This document shows, piece by piece, positions 15,394 to 20,946 of a DNA stretch of 20,946 bases (the first letter of the stretch is position 1; every line of letters begins with the position of its first letter). The notes below the pieces were generated by a model. The model worked only from the letters and a program-made list of their open reading frames with translations, searched no databases and was not told where the DNA came from. The DNA comes from JBKHDT01 sp046541195 (lineage in GTDB: Bacteria; Pseudomonadota; Gammaproteobacteria; Halothiobacillales; Halothiobacillaceae): contig JBKHDT010000041.1 in assembly GCA_046541195.1 (NCBI GenBank), positions 1 through 20,946 of the forward strand. The letters are read 5' to 3'. The position numbers were made by a program, and so were the translations under genes.

Positions 15394-16412
15394 TTGGAGT
15401 CCTTGTCGGTCAGCAGCTGGCCCAGGCGCTGGTCGATGCGTCTGGGCACGTCTTTCTGGACCTCCCGCAGCGCGACCTCGATGGCATTGGCGAAGGAAGG
15501 CGCATCCGCGCCGCCGTGACTCTTGATCACGATGCCCTGCAGGCCGAGCAGGCTGGCCCCGTTGTGATTGCCCGGGTCCAGTCGCTGCTTGAGGCCGCGA
15601 AGCACCGGCAGCGCGGCGGCGCCGGCCAGCCGGTTCAGGAGGCTGGATCCAAACGATTCCCGCAGGAAGTGGCTGATCATCCTGGCTACGCCCTCGCTGC
15701 TCTTGAGCGCGACATTGCCGGTGAACCCGTCACAAACGACGACGTCGACATCCCCGCAGTAGATGTCGTCCCCCTCGACGAAGCCGATGTAGTTGATCGG
15801 TCCGTTCTCGAGCATTCGGGCTGCGGCCTTGACGGTGTCGTTGCCCTTGATGGCTTCGGCACCGACGTTGAGCAGCCCGACCCGGGGTGCCGAAATCTCG
15901 TCGAAGGCTTCGGACAGCACCGACCCCATGACGGCAAACTGGAACAGGTGCTCGGCCGCGCATTCGACATTGGCGCCCAGGTCGAGCATGTGCGTGTGAC
16001 CCTGCATGCTGGGCAGTGCAGTGCAGATTGCCGGCCGGTCGATGCCCGGCAGGGTCTTGAGCACGAACTTGGCGGTGGCCATCAGCGCGCCCGTGTTTCC
16101 GGCAGAGACAGCCGCGCCCGCCTCGCCCTGCTTGACCAGGTCTATGGAGACACGCATCGACGAGCGCTTCTTGTTGCGCAGGGCCAGTGAGGGCGGTTCG
16201 TCCATGCCGACCGTTTCCGGGGCATGCACCACGTGCACGGCGGCGTGGCCGGACAGCCCTGCATCCCCGAGCGCCGGGTTGATCACGGCCTCGTCGCCGA
16301 CAAGGAGGATCTCCACCCCGTCGTGCCTGGACAGGAAGCGTGCAGTGGCGCCGAGAATGGCGGCGGGCGCATGATCCCCGCCCATCGCATCGAGCGCGAT
16401 CCGAATTGTCAT
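15390..16412 (-). CDS. plsX: Phosphate acyltransferase PlsX
   Basis: This 340-residue enzyme makes acyl phosphate from acyl-ACP, the acyl donor for PlsY in phospholipid synthesis. The N-terminal IRIALDAMGGDHAP is the family signature. Also present are VSAGNTGALMATAKFVLKTLPGIDRPA, LDLGANVEC, VGLLNVGAEAIKGND and VVCDGFTGNVALKSSEG. Length fits the family (about 340-350). It lies between rpmF and fabH, the standard order. The Shine-Dalgarno sequence before the ATG at 16412 is poor, but the start agrees with the family N-terminus. Confidence 0.96.
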   Translation of the reverse strand: MTIRIALDAMGGDHAPAAILGATARFLSRHDGVEILLVGDEAVINPALGDAGLSGHAAVHVVHAPETVGMDEPPSLALRNKKRSSMRVSIDLVKQGEAGAAVSAGNTGALMATAKFVLKTLPGIDRPAICTALPSMQGHTHMLDLGANVECAAEHLFQFAVMGSVLSEAFDEISAPRVGLLNVGAEAIKGNDTVKAAARMLENGPINYIGFVEGDDIYCGDVDVVVCDGFTGNVALKSSEGVARMISHFLRESFGSSLLNRLAGAAALPVLRGLKQRLDPGNHNGASLLGLQGIVIKSHGGADAPSFANAIEVALREVQKDVPRRIDQRLGQLLTDKDSK

Positions 16413-16574
16413 TGGTTCAACCCATCAGGCGGCCGGTTCGAACCCCGGCCCGCCGATCCAACTGTCCCGCTTTGCGCCCTCGGGTGCACCGCATCCGCCC
16501 GACCGCTTGTCGGCGGTCGTCTCGTCAGGCGTGCGCGGTGCGCGAACAATCCAGGGCGGTGTGCGGTGTACGCG

Positions 16575-16599
16575 AAAGGAAACGGGGCCGAAGGCCCCG
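16575..16599 (-). terminator. GC-rich hairpin between rpmF and plsX (possible partial terminator)
   Basis: CGGGGCC (16583-16589) and GGCCCCG (16593-16599) form a perfect 7-bp stem with a 3-base loop. On the minus strand it is followed by TTTCCTTT. It starts 9 bases past the rpmF stop. It could uncouple the high output of the ribosomal protein gene from plsX-fabH, as an attenuator or processing site. The interrupted T-tract makes full termination unlikely. The rest of the 195-bp gap shows nothing clear. Confidence 0.5.
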
Positions 16600-16607
16600 C
16601 CGAAAGA

Positions 16608-16796
16608 TCACTCCGCGTGATCGGTCTTTTCGGCCAGGACCCTGCGGCCCCGGTAGAAGCCGTCTTCGGTCACATGGTGACGGCGGTGGGTCTCGCCGCT
16701 GGCAGGATCAACCGCGAGTTGCGGCCTGGCAAGCGCATCGTGTGCGCGGCGCATGTTGCGCTTGGAACGGGAAACCTTGTTCTGTTGAACGGCCAT
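16608..16796 (-). CDS. rpmF: 50S ribosomal protein L32
   Basis: This 62-residue basic protein opens with MAVQQNKVSRSKRNMRRAHD, the conserved L32 N-terminus. It carries the GETHRRHHVTEDGFYRGRRV region of proteobacterial L32. It has no cysteines, so it is the zinc-free form. AGGAG lies 6 bases before the ATG. It sits 25 bases after yceD and before plsX, the usual gammaproteobacterial arrangement. Confidence 0.97.
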   Translation of the reverse strand: MAVQQNKVSRSKRNMRRAHDALARPQLAVDPASGETHRRHHVTEDGFYRGRRVLAEKTDHAE

Positions 16797-16821
16797 GAGG
16801 CACTCCTGGAAAAATCGTGAA

Positions 16822-17331
16822 CTAGTTTTTTGATGACTTCAAAGCGGCCAGCGCCGCGAAAGGACTGTCTTCGCGCGACGCGGCCGCAACCATTTCGGGA
16901 TCATGTTCCCGAAGTGACGCCCCGCAGGCCCCGGCGTGCCGGGGCGCAAGCGGGAGCGCCATCAGGATTTCGTCCTCCACCAGAGCCTTCAGCGAGAGCC
17001 GGCCCGACTCGTCGGTGACTACCGGCTCCAGCGTGTCCGGCAACTCGCGCGTCTGGTCGTCTCCAAAGCAGACGGCCAGCAAGGACCTGGACTCGACGGA
17101 CCACTCGATCGGACCGAGGCAGCGCTCGCAGCGAAGGGGCAGACAGGTGCGCACCGACAAGTCGATGACGGTCGGCCCGTCGCGCCGCCGTGAGAATGCC
17201 AGGCGATATCCGACCGGCATGCGGGCCCCGGGCGACACTACCACAATCCGCTCCAGGGATTCGGCCGCAAGTTCCCCTTCGAGAATGGCGGACTGCTCGG
17301 CGAGACGGGCTGGATCCAGCGTTTCGGACAT
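16822..17331 (-). CDS. yceD: YceD family protein (DUF177)
   Basis: This 169-residue protein belongs to the YceD/DUF177 family, nearly always encoded directly before rpmF. The C-terminal half of the family is linked to 23S rRNA accumulation in plants and bacteria, but the biochemical role is not settled. Marks are the cysteine cluster LPLRCERCLGPIEW (C63, C68, C71), the acidic DEILMALPLAPRH segment and the C-terminal PFAALAALK motif. Length is typical. The ATG at 17331 is the first good start; a promoter candidate lies so close to it that the leader would be only a few bases long. Confidence 0.93.
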   Translation of the reverse strand: MSETLDPARLAEQSAILEGELAAESLERIVVVSPGARMPVGYRLAFSRRRDGPTVIDLSVRTCLPLRCERCLGPIEWSVESRSLLAVCFGDDQTRELPDTLEPVVTDESGRLSLKALVEDEILMALPLAPRHAGACGASLREHDPEMVAAASREDSPFAALAALKSSKN

Positions 17332-17340
17332 AATCTGCTA

Positions 17341-17369
17341 ATGTTACGGCCTTGGCCCCCAAAAAGCAA
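17341..17369 (-). promoter_or_regulatory. Candidate promoter for yceD-rpmF-plsX-fabH
   Basis: On the minus strand TTGCTT (17364-17369) and TAACAT (17341-17346) are separated by exactly 17 bases, matching 3 of 6 and 4 of 6 consensus positions. The expected start point near 17334 would leave almost no leader before the yceD ATG at 17331. The match is modest and partly overlaps the space before yceF. Confidence 0.3.
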
Positions 17370-17376
17370 AGCCGCA

Positions 17377-17988
17377 ATGACTGATGACAAGCGACTGATC
17401 CTGGCCTCCAGTTCCCCCTACCGGCGTGCGTTGCTCGATCGGCTGGGACTGCCTTTCGAGTGCGTGAAGCCCGAGGTGGACGAGGCGGCACGGCCGGGCG
17501 AAACGCCGGAGCAACTGGTGCTTAGGCTGGCGCGTGCCAAGGCCGAGGCGGTCGCCGGGAGCCGTCCGGGCAGTCTGGTCATCGGGTCCGACCAGGTGGC
17601 GGTGCTCGGTGATCGGGTGCTGGGCAAGCCTGGCGGGGAAACCGCGGCGCGTCGTCAGCTGGCGGCGGCATCCGGGCAGGTCGTGCGGTTTCTCACCGGG
17701 TTGTGCCTGGTGGCGGCGGATGGTTCGACCGAGTTGGCGATGGTTCCCTACTCGGTGCGTTTTCGAAGCCTGAACGAAGCCCAGATCAATGCCTACCTGG
17801 ATCGGGAGCAGCCTTTCGACTGCGCCGGGTCGTTCAAGTCGGAGGGACTCGGGGTGGCCCTGTTCGAGTCGATGGAAGGCGAGGACCCCACGGCCCTCGT
17901 CGGCCTGCCCTTGATCCGCCTGTGTTCGATGCTGCGTGCCGCGGGGCTGGACCCGCTGGCCCAGGGAATCGCTGCAGGAGAGGCTTGA
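17377..17988 (+). CDS. yceF: Maf-family nucleotide pyrophosphatase YceF (m7GTP-type)
   Basis: This 203-residue enzyme belongs to the Maf/HAM1-like fold. Its YceF branch hydrolyses m7GTP and related nucleotides, probably as housecleaning. Evidence is RLILASSSPYRRALLDRLGLPFE at the start, PEVDEAARPGETPEQLVLRLA, VIGSDQVAVL, LGKPG and CAGSFKSEGLGVALFESMEGEDPTALVGLPLI. These follow E. coli YceF closely, including CAGSFKSEG. The ATG at 17377 was chosen because family members begin just before RLILAS; an ATG at 17341 would add 12 residues (MLRPWPPKSKAA). Neither has a clear Shine-Dalgarno sequence. It is divergent from yceD, as in E. coli. Its last seven codons lie within the dispersed repeat at 17964-18006. 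Confidence 0.93.
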   Translation: MTDDKRLILASSSPYRRALLDRLGLPFECVKPEVDEAARPGETPEQLVLRLARAKAEAVAGSRPGSLVIGSDQVAVLGDRVLGKPGGETAARRQLAAASGQVVRFLTGLCLVAADGSTELAMVPYSVRFRSLNEAQINAYLDREQPFDCAGSFKSEGLGVALFESMEGEDPTALVGLPLIRLCSMLRAAGLDPLAQGIAAGEA

Positions 17989-18006
17989 GATTCCCGACCG
18001 GGGCAT
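17964..18006 (+). repeat. Dispersed palindromic repeat, copy 3
   Basis: GGGAATC (17964-17970) pairs perfectly with GATTCCC (17989-17995) around an 18-base loop containing CTGCAGGAG. GACCGGGGCAT follows to 18006; the last arm (ATGCCCC) has been lost. The first half lies inside the end of yceF and the loop contains its stop codon (17986-17988), so the repeat supplies the enzyme's C-terminal residues. Confidence 0.62.
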
Positions 18007-18448
18007 GGCGCAAGCGCGCGAGGCCACGGTTGGCTTCGTGCGCCGTTTCCCCAGAGGCTGTCGCCCAGGGTGTGCCGTGCCTGTTTGTGGCGGCTCGCTT
18101 GTCTCGGGTTCGTCTGGCGCCTGACACTTCCTGAGCAGGCCCGCCACCTCATGCCGGATGCGAAAACCACGTGGGTGCCTGCCAGGGCGAAAGGTCCGGC
18201 TCCCGGTTTTGGGTGTCCGGGCTGGATGATCTTTTCCGTGGTTTGTGTGGTTATTGTCTCTGCATAGGGGTTCCGGCAAGATGACTGCAAGCCGCTTCCT
18301 GAGCTGTCGGGACACGGACTCGTGCGTCTTGTGCGGGTCCTGGTTCAACCGGGTTTCAGGTGGAGGTTGCCGATTGTCCGGGTCTGGTTCCTGAGGTGCC
18401 CCGGCGGTCGCGAGCTTGTCCGTCCGCCCAAAAAGAAGACTAGGAATC
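18007..18448. other. Intergenic region between yceF and the S9 peptidase gene
   Basis: These 442 bases show no convincing gene, strong terminator or RNA. The promoter of the peptidase gene should lie here, but I found no clear -35/-10 pair. An A-rich stretch (18429-18440) precedes the Shine-Dalgarno-like AGGAA at 18442-18446. Confidence 0.4.
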
Positions 18449-20839
18449 ATGACCAGAACAAACCCCTTTCCCGGCTGTGCGCTGATGCGATCTGCAGTGC
18501 TGTACAGTTTCGTCCTGCTTGCGACCATGCTCGTTTTTGGCGTCACCCAGGCGGCCGATCGCGAGCTGGTCACCGTCGATCACGAGAACCCGCCGACCGA
18601 CCTGCTGGCGGCCGACGAGGTGGAACGGATCTCGGCCCTGCGGGATCTGGTGAGCTGGTATGCGGTTTCTGAACCAAGCCCCGATGGGCGGACATTTTTT
18701 GCCGGGTTTTCGGATTCGACGGGCGAGCGCGACTTCATCGGATTCTGGCCGGTCGATGACGGTGCAGAGGTTCCGCTCATTGAGCCGGATGAGTTCATTC
18801 CGTTGATGGCCCCGAGCAGCTTTACCTGGCTGGACGAAAATCACTTCGGCATGCTCGTGAACCTCGAGCCCGACGGCAGCGCACTGGGCCTGGCGCGGGT
18901 CGATCGGCGCGATGGTCGCGTGATGATGCCGAATGAGCCCCTGTCGCTCACGGGCGAGTTCCTGGCGCTCTCTCCCGGCGGCCGCTATCTGCTGACCCTG
19001 GCACCGACCGAGGAGGCCGAAGACCAGCGCGCGGTGCCGAAGATCAAGCGGTCGCGGAGTCTTGTCTCGGACGAAGAACAGCAACTCGACATATACACCG
19101 AGCCTTCGCGGTTGATGCTGTTCGATCGTCACGACCAGACCGAGCGTGAACTGATGACCTTGCCCGCGGGGCTCATGACGCCCATGCCGTCCTTTGCCGC
19201 AGACGGTCGGCGTCTTGCGCTGGTGCTGAATTACGGGGTGGGCTTTGATCGGGGCGAGCGTTCAATGGAGCAGGTCTGGGTGCGTGAAGCGTTGGGCCAG
19301 ATCCCTCCGGCGGAGAACCCGTTTTACGCGCAAAGCGAACTGCTGACCTTCGATCTGGAGCAACCGGGCCTCGATCCCCTGCGCCGCAAGGCCTCCGAAC
19401 TGTCCGGACGCGTCTGGAATTTTGACGCGAGTCAAAGACCCGCCTGGAGTCCGGACGGGACCAGGCTGGCTGTCTCCATGGCGTTGCCGGCGCAGATCCC
19501 GGGGCGGGCCTATCCCACCTTTTACAAGCCCGAGGGCCATGAGCTGCTGGTCTTCAACGACCGGATGGATGTGGTGGGCGAGGTCACCAACCCCCTGCTT
19601 GGCGGCCCGGACGATTCGCGCCGCTTCTTCTGGCAGGGAAATGACGCCATCCTGTTCGTGGTGGTCGACGGGCTGTCCCAGGCGATCTACCACCATGACA
19701 TGGCAGGCGGCGTGACCCAGAGACTGCTTGCCGGCGGCGCGTTTCAGTGGGTGCGCACGCTCCCTGATGGTCGCCGGATATTCATCCTGTGGTCGCGCGC
19801 CGATCACCCGCCGGAGCTCTGGGTGCACGACCGGGTCACCGGGCTGACCGAGCAGCGCACCGACTTCAATCGCACGGCGCAGGAGGCGGCTTCCGTGCAG
19901 CGTCATCAGGTTTCTTTCACCCTGGCCGATGGCTCCGTGCGCCAGGCTTTCTGGTTTGCGCCCGAGGACATGACGTGGCCACCAGAGGAGCAGCCCGTGA
20001 TCTTTTGGCAAGCCGGCGGTCCGGGGGCAGGCATGGTCGACGAGTGGGGTGTTGAGGTCGAGACGCCGCTGACCCTGCTTCCGAGCCTGGGGGTCAGCGT
20101 GCTCATGCTGCCGCTGCAGCAACGGCCTGGCTGGGGCAGTGAACAATGGAATGCCCTGGCCGGTCCCGGGCATTTCGGCTCGATCGACGTGGACGAGATG
20201 GCGGAGGTGGCGCAACAGCTGGTCGCGCGCGGGTGGAGTCGCCCGGACCAGTTGGGCATCAGTGGTTGCTCCTATGGGGGCTATCTCACGGCCCAGAGCA
20301 TCACCCGGCATCCCGGCCTTTGGGCCGCCGCCAATCCGCAGTGCAGCCTGCTTGATTTGCCCACCGAGTTTCAGACCGGCTATCCCGATCATATCGGCTA
20401 CCTGCTCGGCGCGAGTCCGTGGGAGGGCTGGGGCGCCTACCTGGATGCCTCGCCGGCTTACCAGGGTGCCCAGGTGCAAACGCCCACGCTGATCTTCCAC
20501 GGTACGCGGGATTTTCTGCCGGTGGGCATCACCGAGAACTGGTTCCATGAACTGCGTGGCAACGGGGTGCAGGCGCGCATGTTGCGTTTTCGCGGAGAGG
20601 GGCACGGGCTCGAGTACAACGCCAACCAGATGTACGCGGCGCAGGAGCAGGTACTCTGGTTCCGCAACTGGCTGGGCAACCCGGCGCCCGAACCCGGGCC
20701 GGAACCTGAGCCCGAACCGGAATCAGGCGGGGGTGGCAGTCTGGGGTGGGCAGGTCTGTTGCTGTTCGCGGCCAGTTTGCTGGTGCGACGCAGAGCGCGT
20801 CTGCTCTTTCGGGGTGCTGGTGCGCCGGCTGGATCGTGA
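18449..20839 (+). CDS. Exported S9-family (prolyl oligopeptidase-type) serine peptidase with GlyGly-CTERM-like tail
   Basis: This 796-residue protein starts with a long signal peptide (hydrophobic core near 17-33, probable cleavage after TQA at about 35). A beta-propeller-like region (about 60-490) contains WDxxPxGxxL-type repeats such as PAWSPDGTRLAVSM. The C-terminal alpha/beta-hydrolase domain has the full triad: S608 (GISGCSYGGY), D688 (FHGTRDFLP) and H719 (GEGHGLEY). After a Pro/Glu linker (PEPGPEPEPEPES, about 746-759) come SGGGG, a hydrophobic helix (WAGLLLFAASLL) and RRRAR. This is the layout of GlyGly-CTERM sorting tails cut by rhombosortase. The tail runs 14 residues past the arginines, longer than usual. 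The ATG at 18449 (AGGAA just upstream) is preferred over the TTG at 18416. Substrate is unknown. Confidence 0.9.
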   Translation: MTRTNPFPGCALMRSAVLYSFVLLATMLVFGVTQAADRELVTVDHENPPTDLLAADEVERISALRDLVSWYAVSEPSPDGRTFFAGFSDSTGERDFIGFWPVDDGAEVPLIEPDEFIPLMAPSSFTWLDENHFGMLVNLEPDGSALGLARVDRRDGRVMMPNEPLSLTGEFLALSPGGRYLLTLAPTEEAEDQRAVPKIKRSRSLVSDEEQQLDIYTEPSRLMLFDRHDQTERELMTLPAGLMTPMPSFAADGRRLALVLNYGVGFDRGERSMEQVWVREALGQIPPAENPFYAQSELLTFDLEQPGLDPLRRKASELSGRVWNFDASQRPAWSPDGTRLAVSMALPAQIPGRAYPTFYKPEGHELLVFNDRMDVVGEVTNPLLGGPDDSRRFFWQGNDAILFVVVDGLSQAIYHHDMAGGVTQRLLAGGAFQWVRTLPDGRRIFILWSRADHPPELWVHDRVTGLTEQRTDFNRTAQEAASVQRHQVSFTLADGSVRQAFWFAPEDMTWPPEEQPVIFWQAGGPGAGMVDEWGVEVETPLTLLPSLGVSVLMLPLQQRPGWGSEQWNALAGPGHFGSIDVDEMAEVAQQLVARGWSRPDQLGISGCSYGGYLTAQSITRHPGLWAAANPQCSLLDLPTEFQTGYPDHIGYLLGASPWEGWGAYLDASPAYQGAQVQTPTLIFHGTRDFLPVGITENWFHELRGNGVQARMLRFRGEGHGLEYNANQMYAAQEQVLWFRNWLGNPAPEPGPEPEPEPESGGGGSLGWAGLLLFAASLLVRRRARLLFRGAGAPAGS

Positions 20840-20886
20840 ATTTCTGCATGAATGCTTCCGGTTCCCGGTTGGGGCACTGATGCCCC
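20836..20886 (+). repeat. Dispersed palindromic repeat, copy 4
   Basis: The element begins at the peptidase stop codon (TGA 20837-20839). TTCTGCATGAATGCTTCCGG matches the loop region of copy 1, followed by TTCCCGGTTGGGGCA. The second hairpin is complete: GGGGCA (20871-20876) with TGCCCC (20881-20886). The first stem has decayed (GTGAATT against GGTTCCC). Confidence 0.6.
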
Positions 20887-20894
20887 TGAAGGAC

Positions 20895-20925
20895 GTAGGC
20901 CGGATAAGGCGAAGCCGCATCCGGC
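20895..20925 (+). repeat. REP element (GTAG foot plus imperfect hairpin)
   Basis: GTAG (20895-20898) stands directly before a hairpin made of GCCGGAT (20899-20905) and ATCCGGC (20919-20925), a 2-by-2 internal mismatch, and GGC/GCC closing a GAA loop. A GTAG foot plus a stem with a central bulge is the defining form of REP sequences mobilised by RAYT transposases. The stem reads like the E. coli REP core (GCCGGATGCGGC ... GCCTTATCCGGC on the minus strand) with a shorter loop. It lies 55 bases past a stop codon, a typical site. Confidence 0.75.
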
Positions 20926-20946
20926 ATCGAGGGGGCGGGGGTTTTA

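Noticed and set aside
1..20946. CRISPR arrays, insertion sequences, prophage or defence genes
   Set aside because: No regularly spaced direct repeats, transposase, integrase, phage or nuclease-type genes were seen on either strand.

Overview
The window reads as chromosomal DNA of a GC-rich gammaproteobacterium. Two blocks point there. One is the zapA / 6S RNA / fau block with the divergent ygfB-pepP-ubiH-ubiI operon. The other is the yceF / yceD-rpmF-plsX-fabH block. Both are classic gammaproteobacterial gene orders. The small ZapB-like gene ahead of zapA and a GlyGly-CTERM tail on a secreted peptidase suggest a free-living non-enteric lineage (Xanthomonadales or Chromatiales type), but I cannot fix the genus from sequence alone.

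Layout, left to right. Bases 1-119 hold a terminator of an upstream transcript. 120-605 is a small secreted protein of unknown function. 606-2548 is almost 2 kb without a convincing gene. It contains three modules of similar build: paired DnaA-box-like sites, then an AT-rich tract, then another DnaA-box-like site. This looks like a replication origin or a DnaA-binding (titration) locus. 2549-4411 (minus) carries an EVE-domain protein, 5-formyl-THF cyclo-ligase (fau), 6S RNA, zapA and a zapB-like gene. 4780-10167 (plus) carries ygfB, pepP, ubiH, ubiI and a potassium-channel-like protein; the last three are tightly packed. 10390-14105 (minus) is a two-gene ackA-xfp operon ending in a strong terminator: phosphoketolase makes acetyl phosphate and acetate kinase turns it into ATP and acetate. 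14434-17331 (minus) is yceD-rpmF-plsX-fabH, linking ribosomal protein L32 with phospholipid and fatty-acid initiation. Divergent from it is yceF (Maf family, 17377-17988). 18449-20839 is an exported S9-family serine peptidase with a GlyGly-CTERM-like tail.

Between the genes lies a dispersed palindromic repeat of about 45-50 bp, with four recognisable copies and one partial inverted copy. Most copies sit at or just past stop codons. The last copy is followed by a REP element whose GTAG foot and hairpin closely match the classic enterobacterial REP. The DnaA-box locus and this repeat family are the least ordinary parts of the window; the coding content is largely conserved housekeeping genes.
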